Shown: positions 40,221 through 49,371, counted from the first letter of the stretch. The stretch: 64,000 nucleotides of DNA from PALSA-505 sp963762615 (GCA_963762615.1 CAVXLG010000013.1:1364001-1428000); one strand, 5' to 3'. Numbers and translations: made by a program. Notes: a model not told the origin generated them from the letters alone.

Positions 40221-41993
40221 GTGACCGAATCGCACTCGCCGACTGCGGTGTTCCGCGCCGCCCGTGACCTCCTGCTCGGCTACCGCGACGACTACCCGGC
40301 CGCCCGGAGGGAGTTCGCCTGGCCGCGGCTCGAGCAGTTCAACTGGGCGCTGGACTGGTTCGACGTCAGCGCGGCCGAGCACCCGGAACGGGCCGCGCTG
40401 CGGATCGTCGCCGACGGCGGCAGCGACATCAGCCTGAGCTACGCGGAGCTGTCCGCGCGGTCCAGCCAGGTCGCGAACTGGCTGCGCGACCTGGGCGTCC
40501 GGCGCGGCGACCGGGTCCTGCTCATGCTGGGCAACATCGCGCCGCTGTGGGAGGTCATCCTCGCCGCCATCAAGCTGGGGGCGGTGATCATCCCGGCGAG
40601 CACGCTGCTCGGCCCCGATGACGTGGCCGACCGGATCACCCGGGGCGATGTCCGGCACGTGATCACCGAGTCGGCGCTGACGGCTAAGTTCGGCCGGGCC
40701 GCCGGGATGGCGTGGACGCCCGTTGCGGTGGGCGCCCCGGCCGACGGCTGGCTGGACTACGCGGATGCCTTCGCGGCCGCACCGCGGTACACGCCGGACG
40801 GCGTGACGCTGGCCAGCGATCCGCTGCTGCTCTACTTCACCTCGGGGACGACGGCCCGGCCCAAGCTGGTGGAGCACACCCACGCCTCCTACCCGGCCGG
40901 CCACCTGTCCACCATGTACTGGCTCGGCCTGCGGCCCGGCGATGTTCACCTCAACGTCTCCTCCCCCGGCTGGGCCAAGCACGCGTGGTCGAACGTGTTC
41001 GCCCCGTGGAACGCCAGCGCCACGGTGATGGTGCTCGGGCACGAGCGGTTCTCGGTCAACGCGCTGCTGTCGGCCATACCGGCGTGCGGCGTCAGCACGC
41101 TGTGCGCCCCGCCGACCGTGTGGCGGATGGTGATCCAGTCCGACCTCGGCGGCTGCGATACCGCCAGCCTGCGCGAGTGCACGTCGGCCGGGGAGCCGCT
41201 CAACCCGGAGGTGATCGAGCAGGTCCGGCGGGCCTGGGGCATCACGGTCCGGGACGGCTACGGCCAGACAGAGACGACCGCGCAGATCGGCAATTCGCCT
41301 GGCCAGGAGGTCAGGCTGGGGTCGATGGGCCGCGCACTGCCCGGGTATACCGTGATGCTGGTCGACCCGCTGACCGGCGTGCCGGGCCAGGAAGGCGAGA
41401 TCTGCCTGCCCGCCGAGCCACCCGCCGCGCGTCCGGCCGGGCTGATGACCGGCTACCGCGGCGACCCGCAGCGGGCCGCCGAGGCGATGCGCGACGGGTA
41501 CTACCACACCGGCGACGTGGCCGCCACCGATGCCGACGGATACATCACCTACGTCGGGCGCACCGACGACGTTTTCAAGGCGTCTGACTACCGGATCTCG
41601 CCGTTCGAGCTGGAGAGCGTGCTGATCGAGCACGAGGCGGTGGCCGAGGCCGCGGTGGTTCCCTCGCCCGACCCGGTGCGCCTCGCGGTGCCCAAGGCGT
41701 ACGTGACGCTGGCCGCGGGCATCGAGCCGTCGGCGCCGGTCGCGGAGTCGATCCTGGCCTTCGCGCGGCGGCGGCTGGCGCCGTACAAGAGGGTGCGGCG
41801 GCTGGAGTTCGGCCCGCTGCCGAAGACGATCTCCGGGAAGATCCGCCGCGTCGAGCTGCGCGCGCAGGAGGCCGAACGGCACGGGGCCGGTGCGCAGGCC
41901 GTGGCCGGGGCCGGATCCCGCGGCGTGACCGAGTTCTGGGAGGAAGACTTCCCCGGCCTGAAAGCAGTTTCCCCAGATAAGACGGACCAGTAG
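40221..41993 (+). CDS. Medium-chain/aryl acyl-CoA synthetase (AMP-forming)
   Basis: 590 residues. The AMP-binding P-loop motif reads LLYFTSGTTARPKLVEHTH. A5-type motif GYGQTETTAQIG, A7 YYHTGDVAATDADGYI, A8 YVGRTDDVFKASDYRISPFELE, and the catalytic Lys of A10 in PLPKTISGKIRR. The pattern with FNWALDWFDV near the start and SSPGWAKHAWSNVFAPW is that of the ACSM/2-aminobenzoate-CoA ligase group. It may make benzoyl-CoA or a similar aryl-CoA for the boxBC enzymes, but it is 14 kb away. The C-terminus ends EFWEEDFPGLK plus a short tail, a motif repeated as a remnant at 49372. Confidence 0.87.
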   Translation: MTESHSPTAVFRAARDLLLGYRDDYPAARREFAWPRLEQFNWALDWFDVSAAEHPERAALRIVADGGSDISLSYAELSARSSQVANWLRDLGVRRGDRVLLMLGNIAPLWEVILAAIKLGAVIIPASTLLGPDDVADRITRGDVRHVITESALTAKFGRAAGMAWTPVAVGAPADGWLDYADAFAAAPRYTPDGVTLASDPLLLYFTSGTTARPKLVEHTHASYPAGHLSTMYWLGLRPGDVHLNVSSPGWAKHAWSNVFAPWNASATVMVLGHERFSVNALLSAIPACGVSTLCAPPTVWRMVIQSDLGGCDTASLRECTSAGEPLNPEVIEQVRRAWGITVRDGYGQTETTAQIGNSPGQEVRLGSMGRALPGYTVMLVDPLTGVPGQEGEICLPAEPPAARPAGLMTGYRGDPQRAAEAMRDGYYHTGDVAATDADGYITYVGRTDDVFKASDYRISPFELESVLIEHEAVAEAAVVPSPDPVRLAVPKAYVTLAAGIEPSAPVAESILAFARRRLAPYKRVRRLEFGPLPKTISGKIRRVELRAQEAERHGAGAQAVAGAGSRGVTEFWEEDFPGLKAVSPDKTDQ

Positions 41994-42034
41994 GCCCGAC
42001 GTCCCTCAGATGTACCTCTGCCAGAGTGTTAGGC

Positions 42035-42060
42035 GCCGGACGAGCTTGCGCTCGTCCGGC
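42035..42060 (+). terminator. Strong hairpin after the acyl-CoA synthetase gene
   Basis: GCCGGACGAGC (42035-42045), loop TTGC, GCTCGTCCGGC (42050-42060): a perfect 11-bp stem 41 bp after the stop at 41993, followed by TCCTTCC. Confidence 0.8.
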
Positions 42061-42065
42061 TCCTT

Positions 42066-42296
42066 CCGCTGCTCGAATACCTGTCGGGGACGCGCCGCAT
42101 CACGTCGGTCCACAGCGCTGGTGCGCCTCGACGTGCTCGGGCACCATCCGGGCCCATGCGTCGTCCCGCACCCGCAGGTCGGTGTCGGTCAGCGCCACGG
42201 CCAGCCAGGCGATCCGGTCGTCGCCGGCCAGCCTGCCGCCGCGCACCTCGGTGTCGGCGTGCAGCCCCTCGCGGACCACTCGGTGAATGGCACTGC
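42066..42296 (-). pseudogene. DUF4192-like gene remnant
   Basis: The minus strand reads DDRIAWLAVALT, then DLRVRDDAWARMVPEHVEAH, characteristic of the middle of actinobacterial DUF4192 proteins. A one-base loss then shifts the frame; LWTDVMRRVPDRY continues in another frame. No start codon or N-terminal half is present. Between it and the DUF2252 stop (42297-42507) the minus strand holds another coding-like fragment with one hydrophobic span (FAALVVTLLAGFMMLAPGL, then GYWWELSMRQIEVSRTLVF) that I do not recognise and that also ends in a stop. Both look like decaying genes. Confidence 0.5.
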
Positions 42297-42507
42297 CGCG
42301 GCGGCCGGCCGCCGTCCGCTTCTAGCCCTGCCCGGGCCCGGCGCGGGGCGTCGAAGACCAGGGTGCGTGACACCTCGATCTGGCGCATCGACAGTTCCCA
42401 CCAGTAGCCGGCCTGGCGGTCGTGGTCAGCCAGCCCCGGCGCGAGCATCATGAACCCAGCCAGCAGCGTGACGACTAGGGCCGCGAACAGGCTCAGGTGC
42501 AGGCCGC

Positions 42508-44001
42508 TTAGATCTCGGTGGTGGCTTCGGCCCGGCCGTCCTTGACGGCGGCCTGGAACGCGGCGTAGTCGTGTTCGTTCTGGTCGGCGTAGGTTTCGGC
42601 GAAGTCGGCGATCGCCTGGTCGAACCTGGCCGAGCCGCCGAGGTAGGCGGCCAGCGCGACGCGGTCCCCGGAGCGGGCGTGCGCCCGCGCCAGGGTCCAC
42701 CCGCACAGCCGGGCGTACATGGCCATCCCCACCGGGAGCAGCAGCTCGATCGGCACCGAGAATTTCCAGTCCTTCAGCTGCCGGACGTAGAAGTCGCGGT
42801 CGATCCCGTCCGGGGCCTGGACGCGGGTCCAGCCGAGGAAGATGTCACTTTGGGCCTGTTGCAGGTGCTGCCCGGCGACGACCCGCTCGCCCTGGTTGCT
42901 GTACCGGCTGCGCCCGGCATACTCCGCCAGGACCGACGGCTGGGCCTCCTTGGCCTGCAGGAACAGCGGCTCGTCGCCGTCGGCGGCGTCCATCAGCACG
43001 ATCCAGGCCCGGGTGCCGACGCTGCCGACCCCGACCACCTTGCGGGCCACCTGGACCAGCGTGAACTGCTCCAGCAGGTGCCGCCGGTCAGACTGCAGGG
43101 AGCGCCCGTACTTGCGGATCACGGCGCGGATCAGCTGGTAAATCGCGTCGGCCTGTACATCGGCGAAGACCTCCTCGATGGGCATGACCGTCGGGGGGGT
43201 GCTGATGATCCGCCGTTGGCCGTCCACCATGGTGGTCAGCTTGCCCAGCGCCTTGGTGCTGTCGCTGGTGTGCGCCTTGGCCAGCAGCTTCTCGGCAAGC
43301 TTGTACCTTTTCGCCTTGACCTGCGACCGGAACTGGGCGATGGCCGGCTCGATGTCCAGGTGCGCGTACCAGACGTCCAGGAAGGGCTGCCCGGCGAACT
43401 CCCGCATCGCCGTGCGGTAACCCTCGGCCGCCGCCAGGGTGATCTTGCGGCGGTCCTTTACGGAGAAGCCGCTGTCCCGCCCGGCCACGGCAAAGCTCGC
43501 CGCCAGCCGCTTGACATCCCACTCGAACGGGCCCGGCAGCGTCTCGTCGAAGTCGTTGACGTCGAAGACCAGGTTGCGCTCCGGCGAGGCGAACGCGCCG
43601 AAATTGGACAGGTGCGCGTCCCCGCACAACTGCACCCGCAGCCCCGACGCGGGAGTCGTGGCCAGGTCCGCCGCCATCGGCAGCGCCGCCCCCCGGTAGA
43701 ACGTGAACGGGGATACCAGCATCCGCCCGTGCCGGAGCGGCACCAGTTCCGGCACCCGCGACGCCGCCTGACCCAGCAGCAGCCCGACCGGATCCCGGGA
43801 CCGGCCCGGCCGGAAGTCAGCATGCGACTCCAGCGGCGCCGCCGCCCGGGCATCCTTCCCCCGCGCCACCCGGTCCGCCCGGCTCAGATGCTCCACCGCC
43901 GCAGCCCGCGCCGGGCCCCCGCGAGCAGACCGCGCCGGACCTCGGCCAGAAGACCGCCCGCCAGACCTCCCTTTCGCCGCTCGACCAGCCGTCACCGTCA
44001 T
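42508..44001 (-). CDS. DUF2252 family protein (kinase-like fold)
   Basis: 497 residues from ATG 44001, with GGAGGG seven bases upstream; in-frame GTG 44007 is closer than ideal. Conserved DUF2252 blocks: DPVGLLLGQAASRVPELVPLRHGRM in outline, FTFYRGAA, LCGDAHLSNFGAFASPE, VFDVNDFDETLPGPFEWDVKRLAAS and QLKDWKFS near the end. GDAHLSNFG and DVNDFDE resemble the catalytic and metal loops of aminoglycoside-phosphotransferase-like kinases. Function is unknown. The N-terminal 50 residues are Arg/Gly-rich and low complexity. Confidence 0.9.
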   Translation of the reverse strand: MTVTAGRAAKGRSGGRSSGRGPARSARGGPARAAAVEHLSRADRVARGKDARAAAPLESHADFRPGRSRDPVGLLLGQAASRVPELVPLRHGRMLVSPFTFYRGAALPMAADLATTPASGLRVQLCGDAHLSNFGAFASPERNLVFDVNDFDETLPGPFEWDVKRLAASFAVAGRDSGFSVKDRRKITLAAAEGYRTAMREFAGQPFLDVWYAHLDIEPAIAQFRSQVKAKRYKLAEKLLAKAHTSDSTKALGKLTTMVDGQRRIISTPPTVMPIEEVFADVQADAIYQLIRAVIRKYGRSLQSDRRHLLEQFTLVQVARKVVGVGSVGTRAWIVLMDAADGDEPLFLQAKEAQPSVLAEYAGRSRYSNQGERVVAGQHLQQAQSDIFLGWTRVQAPDGIDRDFYVRQLKDWKFSVPIELLLPVGMAMYARLCGWTLARAHARSGDRVALAAYLGGSARFDQAIADFAETYADQNEHDYAAFQAAVKDGRAEATTEI

Positions 44002-44359
44002 GACCACTCCCTCCGGGCCGCAGCGGCGCGAAGCCGCTGGTATAGCCGCCTTCCGGGCCGGCCCGCCGCAATGCGGGTCGGCCGACGCCGCAGAATCATC
44101 CTCCAGGCATTACTGGGCTGATCACGGATCGTCATGCCCGCCTCCTTTGCGATGACTCTGCTGGGCACTTCCCAGTGTTGCGCCATCCCAGCGCCTGCCG
44201 CTAGGGCGTTCATCCCCAGCCTCCAGGATGCTAGACGAGCCGGGAACTTGCTGGTTAAGCCAAACGCTTGCCACCCGCACGCCGCATCCACCCGTTCGGG
44301 TGAGATTCCAGTTCTTTCGCCGGTCCGCTGGCAAGTTGACGTGATCAGCTGAGGAGCCG
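44002..44359. other. Intergenic region with no recognised gene
   Basis: 358 bp upstream of the DUF2252 gene. It holds that gene's promoter, not clearly identified, and the run-in to a decarboxylase remnant. Frames on either strand have no family signature. Confidence 0.4.
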
Positions 44360-44530
44360 TCAGTGATCATTGGGTTCCTCCAGCGCCGCCGCAATGTCAT
44401 AGCCGAGCGGGGTCGCCACATCGGGAGCTGCGGCGACGACCCGGCCGAGCCCGGCTATCGGGGCAATGGCCAGCAGCACGTCGGCGATCTCATCCGCCGA
44501 CGCACCCCCGCCAGCGCCCGCCAGGCCTCC
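44360..44530 (-). pseudogene. Carboxymuconolactone-decarboxylase-like C-terminal remnant
   Basis: About 50 codons ending at a stop read ASADEIADVLLAIAPIAGLG and on through RVVAAAPDVATPLGYDIAAALEE. This is the C-terminus of a carboxymuconolactone decarboxylase/AhpD-type protein of actinobacteria. The upstream part, including the catalytic Cys/His region, is missing; the bases before it are unrelated low-complexity Arg/Ala codons. It is a truncated relic. Confidence 0.5.
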
Positions 44531-44662
44531 CCGGCCAGTTAGGGCTGGTCTGCCCTTTTCATCCCGTCGGGGTGATGCCGCTGCGCGCCAGGAAACGGAT
44601 CGTGATGGCGTAGGCACGGGACCGGGATCAAGGTTCCGCCAATTCCGGCACAGGAGGCCAGA

Positions 44663-45097
44663 ATGACGTCGGCAACAACCCAACCAGCCAGAAGCGCGGG
44701 CGGGCGGCACGGGGACGGCCAAGGCTTCGGCCTCGTCGTCTTCGCTTCGGTCCTGCTGGTCATGGTGGGCTGCTTCAACCTGCTCTACGGCATCGCCGCG
44801 ATCGCCAACTCGCACGTCTTCACCGCCAACGCGCACTACGTGTTCGCCAACCTGCGCACCTGGGGCTGGATCACCCTCATCATCGCCGTCCTGCAGCTGC
44901 TGGCCGCGGCCGGGGTGCTGGCGGGCAACCAGGCGGCTCGCTGGTTCGCGGTGGCCGTGCTCGCGCTCAGCGCCATCGACATGATGTTCTTCCTGCCCGC
45001 CTACCCGTTCTGGGCGCTGACCATTATCGCGGTCAACGTGGTCGCGCTCTACGGGCTGTGCGCCTACGGCAGCCGCCGCAACCTGGAAGCCGTCTAG
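44663..45097 (+). CDS. DUF7144-type four-helix membrane protein
   Basis: 144 residues from ATG 44663, with AGGAGG five bases upstream. Four membrane helices: GLVVFASVLLVMVGCFNLLYG, then TWGWITLIIAVLQLLAAAGVL, then WFAVAVLALSAIDMMFFLP and WALTIIAVNVVALYGLC (shown in part). The pattern, with YGIAAI after helix 1, is widespread in actinobacteria in small stress or lipid-linked clusters with DUF1269 and DUF6325 proteins. Function unknown. Confidence 0.82.
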   Translation: MTSATTQPARSAGGRHGDGQGFGLVVFASVLLVMVGCFNLLYGIAAIANSHVFTANAHYVFANLRTWGWITLIIAVLQLLAAAGVLAGNQAARWFAVAVLALSAIDMMFFLPAYPFWALTIIAVNVVALYGLCAYGSRRNLEAV

Positions 45098-45277
45098 CCC
45101 TGCGGTGCGCGGACCGGCCGTGACGGGAGCCCGGGGTGCTGTGGTCAAACGCGTACGGCACGCCTTCCGCGCGGCTGGCCACCTGGGACAAGGCGAGGAG
45201 GCTGTGGTGACCTGCTACCCCATACCTGGTGACCGCAGCGGCTCGCCACGCTGCGCGGCACGTTCACGGACGTCGCG

Positions 45278-45511
45278 ATGAACCTGCGCCTGGGCCGGCG
45301 GCGGGTCCTTCGCGGGATCGAACGGGATCTGGCTGACTGCGATCCGTGTCTTGATGCGCTTTTCTCCTCCTTCACCCAGCGGGCCTGGAACGAGAAAATG
45401 CCCCGGACAGAGAAGATAAAGACCAGGCCGCTCCGACGGATCGCCCGGCTGGGACGGCGGGAGCGCCCGGCTTCAGATGTTTTCGATGGCCCGGCCGCTT
45501 GGTGGCGATGA
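45278..45511 (+). CDS. Small DUF3040-like basic protein
   Basis: 77 residues. LRLGRRRVLRGIERDLADCD followed by PCLDALFSSFTQR resembles the N-terminal half of DUF3040 or related small actinobacterial proteins (R-x-L-x-x-I-E-R-x-L-x-x-x-D-P-x-L). MPRTEKIKTRPLRRIARLGRR follows. The hydrophobic C-terminus expected in DUF3040 is absent, so it may be a truncated copy. There is no strong ribosome-binding site. Confidence 0.42.
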   Translation: MNLRLGRRRVLRGIERDLADCDPCLDALFSSFTQRAWNEKMPRTEKIKTRPLRRIARLGRRERPASDVFDGPAAWWR

Positions 45512-45589
45512 CGGATGCTGCAGCCAGACGACCACCACGTACTACGGGGATGTGCAGAACGTGGCCCCCGGATGCGTCCCGCGGGTTTA

Positions 45590-45885
45590 CAACCACTCGC
45601 AGGTAGGCAGCGGACGGCTGGATCACACGCTGCCGTTCGGTTTCAGCGGCTATTCGGGCCTGGACGTGTGCTGGGACAACGGCCTGGTCGCCCCCCCGAA
45701 GCTATGCCGGCAAGGCGCCGTTCGCGTTCACCGGTACGGTCAAGAAAGTGGTCTTCGACATGGCCCCGCACCCCGATGGCAAGGACGAGCTTGCCCTGCA
45801 CGCGAACGCGCAGCAGGCCCCACACCGCCCGCGGCATCAATGCTTAGCCCTAGCACCGAGTCGTAGCCAAGGAGCGGATGAATGA
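45590..45885 (+). pseudogene. Arylsulfatase C-terminal remnant, frameshifted
   Basis: One frame reads VGSGRLDHTLPFGFSGYSGL then DVCWDNGLVAPP. Another continues YAGKAPFAFTGTVKKVVFDM then APHPDGKDELALHANA. Together they match the end of arylsulfatases (G-R-x-x-x-T-x-P-F-x-F-S, L-D-V/I-x-x-D-x-G, F-x-F-T-G-x-x-x-K-V). A shift of frame occurs near 45695. The catalytic domain is missing. The second frame runs to 45885 and overlaps the start of the DUF1269 gene. Confidence 0.55.
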
Positions 45886-46397
45886 GTGACACCGAGTTCG
45901 ACGTCGTCATCGCGGCGTACCTGATCCCTGACCTGGCCCAGAAGGACTTCGACGCTCTGGTCAAGCTCGTCACCGGCAAGCAGCTCAAGGTGGAGGGCGT
46001 GGCGCTGGTCACCCACGACGCCGACGGCGACGTTACCGTCAAGGAGACCGGTGACCACCTGGGACGCAAGGGCATGGAGATCGGCGGCGGCGTCGGCCTG
46101 GTCGTGGGCCTGTTCGCTCCGCCGCTGCTGGCATCGGTGGTCGTCGGCGGCGCCGCCGGCGCCCTGATCGGCAAATTCGCCAGGCACCGGGTCGAAAACG
46201 GCCTGGAGGACAAGATGGGCGCCGCGCTGCCACCGGGATCGGCCGGCGTTGTCGCCATCTACGACCGCGACAAGGCCAGCATCGTGGACGCGACGCTGGC
46301 CAGCGCGGTCAAGAAATCGGTCGCCCACGTCGATGGCGGCGGCGCCAAGAAGCTCAAGTCTGCTCTCGCCGACGCGCAAGCCGGCCTGGGCGGCTAA
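45882..46397 (+). CDS. DUF1269 family protein with glycine-zipper membrane span
   Basis: 171 residues from ATG 45882; CCAAGGAG lies seven bases upstream. N-terminal DVVIAAYLIPDLAQKDFDAL and VALVTHDADGDVTVKETGDH, then a Gly-rich span GGGVGLVVGLFAPPLLASVV and VGGAAGALIGKFA. A C-terminal PPGSAGVVAIYDRDKASIVD follows. This is the DUF1269 pattern (UspA-like strands around a glycine zipper). It is next to DUF6325 and DUF7144 relatives, as in other actinobacteria. Function unknown. Confidence 0.85.
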   Translation: MSDTEFDVVIAAYLIPDLAQKDFDALVKLVTGKQLKVEGVALVTHDADGDVTVKETGDHLGRKGMEIGGGVGLVVGLFAPPLLASVVVGGAAGALIGKFARHRVENGLEDKMGAALPPGSAGVVAIYDRDKASIVDATLASAVKKSVAHVDGGGAKKLKSALADAQAGLGG

Positions 46398-46719
46398 ACG
46401 CCACGAGACAGTCGCGGTTCCCGAACCCGACGTCTATCGCACTCGTTTGCTGAATCTGAGCACCGCGACTGGGCTTCTGGCTGGTCGGCAACAGCATCTA
46501 TTACATCGTCACCTAATGCGACCGCCCGCACCTGTCATCGTCCAGGCCTGCCCTACTTCCATGACTGCCGGCACACCTGTCATCGACACACTTGCCGACA
46601 TCACCGCCGCATCGGCCGAGCACGACTCTCTGCCACCGCGCGCAAAGACTAGCCGGTCGTAGCTCCCGACCATCGGGCGAGATCGTCGAGCACGATGACG
46701 GGGGTCGTCTCAGTCGTGA
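46398..46719. other. Intergenic region with a short coding-like remnant
   Basis: 322 bp. At 46472-46516 the plus strand reads GFWLVGNSIYYIVT and stops, a hydrophobic C-terminus without a matching upstream frame; probably a relic of a small membrane protein. Nothing else was recognised. Confidence 0.3.
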
Positions 46720-46842
46720 GGCTGGCCGGTCACCCAGTATCGGAGAAAGGCGCTGTTCGGCTTCCTGCTGGGTGTACTGGCTGTTCAGCTGGCGCTTGAC
46801 GGGCTGTTCGAGCTAGGACTGATCCAGCGGATCCACCTTTGA
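46720..46842 (+). pseudogene. C-terminal remnant of a membrane protein (MarC-like)
   Basis: About 40 codons end KALFGFLLGVLAVQLALDGL then FELGLIQRIHL. The helix followed by LDGL resembles the last helix of MarC/UPF0056-type proteins. A stop at 46717 and missing upstream domains indicate a relic. Weak assignment. Confidence 0.3.
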
Positions 46843-47024
46843 GCGTGGCGCGGCTCAGCGTGGCGAGGTGCACTACCCTCGAAGGGTGATGCGGCCCAGC
46901 CCCTGCGCCCCAGATCGTTCTTGAGTAGAGGTCCGGATCGGGTCATACCGGCGACTCGGTGCCGGCCGTCGCGCCAGAAGGCCAGCCGAAGAAGGCTAGC
47001 CGGTCATGCGAAAGGGGCAAGAAG

Positions 47025-47576
47025 ATGCCGATTGGTCCTGTACAACTCATCGTCCTGGGTTTTAATCATCCCGACTTCCATGGTGAGATCATCGCCGAAC
47101 TGGAGCGGCTCCGTGAGAGCGGCACGGTGCGCGTGATCGACTCGCTGGCTGTCTACAAGGACGCCGACGGCGAGCTGGAGGTGGAGCACCTCAGCAACTT
47201 GTCCGAGGATGAGGCGATCGAGCTGGGCAGCAAGATCGGCGCGCTGATCGGGCTGGGCGTCGAGGGCGAGGAGGGCGCCGAGGCGGGCGCGGTCGCGGGT
47301 GCTGAGGAGGTGGCAGCCGCGGGCGGCGTGCATGTCTTCGACGAGGAGCAGGGCTGGGATGTGCTGGAGGACATCCCGAACGACTCCGCGGCGGCGCTGG
47401 TGCTGCTGGAGCATCACTGGGCGGTGCCGCTGCGCGACGCGATCGTCCGGGCCGGCGGCTTCCGGATCAGCGACGGCTTCATCAGCCCGCTCGACCTGGT
47501 GGAGATCGGGCTAGTCTCGGCGCAGGAGGCGCAGGAGCTGCACGATCTGGAAATGTCGGGCGCTGCGGGCGCATAG
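47025..47576 (+). CDS. DUF6325/DUF1269-like protein
   Basis: 183 residues from ATG 47025, with AAGGGG about eight bases upstream. PIGPVQLIVLGFNHPDFHGE then IIAELERLRESGTVRVIDSL is the DUF6325 start. An acidic Gly/Ala segment (GLGVEGEEGAEAGAVAGAEE) replaces a membrane zipper, then LVLLEHHWAVPLRDAIVRAG and an acidic end. In actinobacteria DUF6325 genes usually stand before a SHOCT-domain gene. Here a 24-codon Arg-rich ORF follows instead. Function unknown. Confidence 0.82.
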   Translation: MPIGPVQLIVLGFNHPDFHGEIIAELERLRESGTVRVIDSLAVYKDADGELEVEHLSNLSEDEAIELGSKIGALIGLGVEGEEGAEAGAVAGAEEVAAAGGVHVFDEEQGWDVLEDIPNDSAAALVLLEHHWAVPLRDAIVRAGGFRISDGFISPLDLVEIGLVSAQEAQELHDLEMSGAAGA

Positions 47577-47613
47577 TAGGCACCAGCTCAGGACGAGAAC
47601 TTGGAGGCATGAG

Positions 47614-47688
47614 ATGTTCGGAGGACGCAGAGTAGCCCGGCGCACGGGACGGCGTACCGCCCGGCGCGTTTCCCGCCGCCGCAGGTAG
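47614..47688 (+). CDS. 24-residue arginine-repeat microprotein
   Basis: ATG 47614 has GGAGG at 47603-47607, six bases away. The peptide is MFGGRR followed by VA-RR-TG-RR-TA-RR-VS and RRRR; 12 of 24 residues are Arg, in pairs every fourth residue. It starts 37 bp after the DUF6325 stop, where a SHOCT-domain gene is usually found, so it may be the stub of such a gene. The strong ribosome-binding site and perfect periodicity leave open a real nucleic-acid- or membrane-binding peptide. Confidence 0.45.
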   Translation: MFGGRRVARRTGRRTARRVSRRRR

Positions 47689-47749
47689 CGCTCAGGAAGA
47701 GTTCGGCAAGCGCCGGCCGCTGCGACTGCGGTGATCATCCGTATCTGGA

Positions 47750-47911
47750 TTACTCGCAGGTCTCGCCGCGGCTGCAGCGGATCCGCGGGCCGGCGAAGCA
47801 CCGCGCCTTCCGCACGCCGCCCTTCGACGCGAGGGCAAGGATGAACGCGGTGAGCGGGATCGGTTCGAGCGTGATCGCCAAGCCGATGAGAACGAGGTTG
47901 AGGACGATCAT
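47750..47911 (-). pseudogene. Truncated GAP/Sap-family membrane protein
   Basis: ATG 47911 opens MIVLNLVLIGLAITLEPIPL then TAFILALASKGGVRKA, the first helix of GAP (sulfolipid-1-addressing protein, Sap) family proteins. After 33 codons the sequence turns into unrelated Arg/Cys-rich codons and stops at 47750. An intact member of the same family is 200 bp away, so this is a broken paralogue. Confidence 0.6.
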
Positions 47912-48109
47912 GTGAGTCCCGATCTGCTGGCCGCGCCGGCACCGCGGAGCGCCTGCGGCGCGGAATGTCTGCGGTGGCCGCCTAGCTGAACAGCGTCGGC
48001 TACATGCGTCAAGGGTGTGCCTGTCGCGTTGAGAGCGATGCGCCGAGCGCTCAGCCGATTCGGCCGACCCCGGGGCCGCCGCAGGTATTGCCGACGGCCA
48101 CGCTGGCGG

Positions 48110-48796
48110 TCAGCTCAGGCGGACCAGGCCGCTGACCGCCAGGTAGGCGCCCAAGAGCAGCGCGATGACGGCCATCAGCTGCAAGGCGTGCCCGAGCAGC
48201 CAGTCCTGGATGCGCTTGAGCCGTGCCTTGGTTGCCTCCGGCCGCAGCTCCAGGAACGCGAACGGGATGATGATCAGCGCGAAGTCGATGATGACGAAGA
48301 CCACAACGGCGACGACCTGGGTGGCGGTGGAGTATCCCCCGGCGACCAGGTTGTGCAGCGCGGTGATGTAGCTGGCACCCGGCAGGCCGATCAGCGCGCC
48401 GACCAGCATGGCCAGCCCGAGCCGGGGCTCGCTGAGCGCCCGCCGTGCCCAGCTGCCCTTCTTCTCCGGCTCCTCCGGCAGCCCGCCGCCTGCCGGGACG
48501 GGCACCTTCCGCCGGGCATGCAGGCGGCCAGTGGCCAGCAGCCCACCGACAGCGAGCAGGAGCAAGCCGAGGGCCAGGTCGACGCCCGCGCTCACCTTGC
48601 CCTGAGTCTTGATGGCGTCGGCGTGAATGGTAAGCACGTCCAGCAGGCCGATCGTCAGGGCCACGGTCAGGCCGCCTAGCAGCAGGCACAAGAACATCGC
48701 CCGCGGCCGCCGGTTCTCGATCAGCAGCAGGTCGAGGGCCAGCAGCTTCGGGTTCAGCGCCGCGGTGAATGCCAGCGCGAAGAACTCTGCGTTCAT
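48110..48796 (-). CDS. GAP family (Sap-like) membrane protein
   Basis: 228 residues from ATG 48796 with about six membrane helices. LAFTAALNPKLLALDLLLIE then NRRPRAMFLCLLLGGLTVAL is the family start; LGLAMLVGALIGLPGASYITAL is the second repeat half; KTRL-like basic loop and AVIALLLGAYLAVSGL end it. In Mycobacterium the relative Sap helps move sulfolipid-1 across the membrane, and the fold is LysE-like. Substrate here is unknown. A broken paralogue lies just downstream. Confidence 0.82.
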   Translation of the reverse strand: MNAEFFALAFTAALNPKLLALDLLLIENRRPRAMFLCLLLGGLTVALTIGLLDVLTIHADAIKTQGKVSAGVDLALGLLLLAVGGLLATGRLHARRKVPVPAGGGLPEEPEKKGSWARRALSEPRLGLAMLVGALIGLPGASYITALHNLVAGGYSTATQVVAVVVFVIIDFALIIIPFAFLELRPEATKARLKRIQDWLLGHALQLMAVIALLLGAYLAVSGLVRLS

Positions 48797-49371
48797 CGCC
48801 GGTCAGCTAGCATCGGTCATTCTCCCGGTTGCTATGCCCCGCGGGCTGCTTGCCGAGCCCGAGTTGTTCCCGCATGGGCCGATGACGTCCGCGAGCCGGT
48901 CGCCATGCCTGCCTCCGTTTCGATGGCTGCGCAGCGAGTGGCCTTGGCCCGCTGGGCCGGATCGATACAAGGGGTTGTCTGCTGCGGGCTGGTTCCAATG
49001 GTCACAAGCAGGGGGCTTGCCGTCATCATCCGGTGAGGGTGAACGCATAATCCCCAGATCGCGCGTCTCCCAGGAGCTGGTCACGCGGAACAGAACGTAC
49101 ACCGTCGCAGGTCATCGAACCGCAGGTGAAAGTTCGAGCTCAACTCGCGCGCAGGCCATATGGATCCCGCGCTCTGTCAGGTGGCCCAGCTCTTCGCGCC
49201 GGGCATCGTGCTCGGATCGCCAGCCTAGGGCCATATTTCTCCACGTACCTCTGCTGTACCTCTCTGAGACCTCCGTGAACGGCATTCAGTGGCCGCGAAC
49301 GGCTATAGCACATACATCCGAAATACTGGTTTTGTTCTGTGAAGTTGCTGGTCAGCGAAGGATGGCCTGCA
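48797..49371. other. Intergenic region with coding-like fragments
   Basis: About 575 bp with no intact gene. On the minus strand near 49080-49165 a fragment reads ARELSSNFHLRFDDLRRCTF and stops; I do not recognise it. It looks like a relic, in line with the decayed genes on either side. Confidence 0.35.

Noticed and set aside
44122..44421. Minus-strand 99-codon frame
   Set aside because: Overlaps the decarboxylase remnant in another frame and has no family signal.
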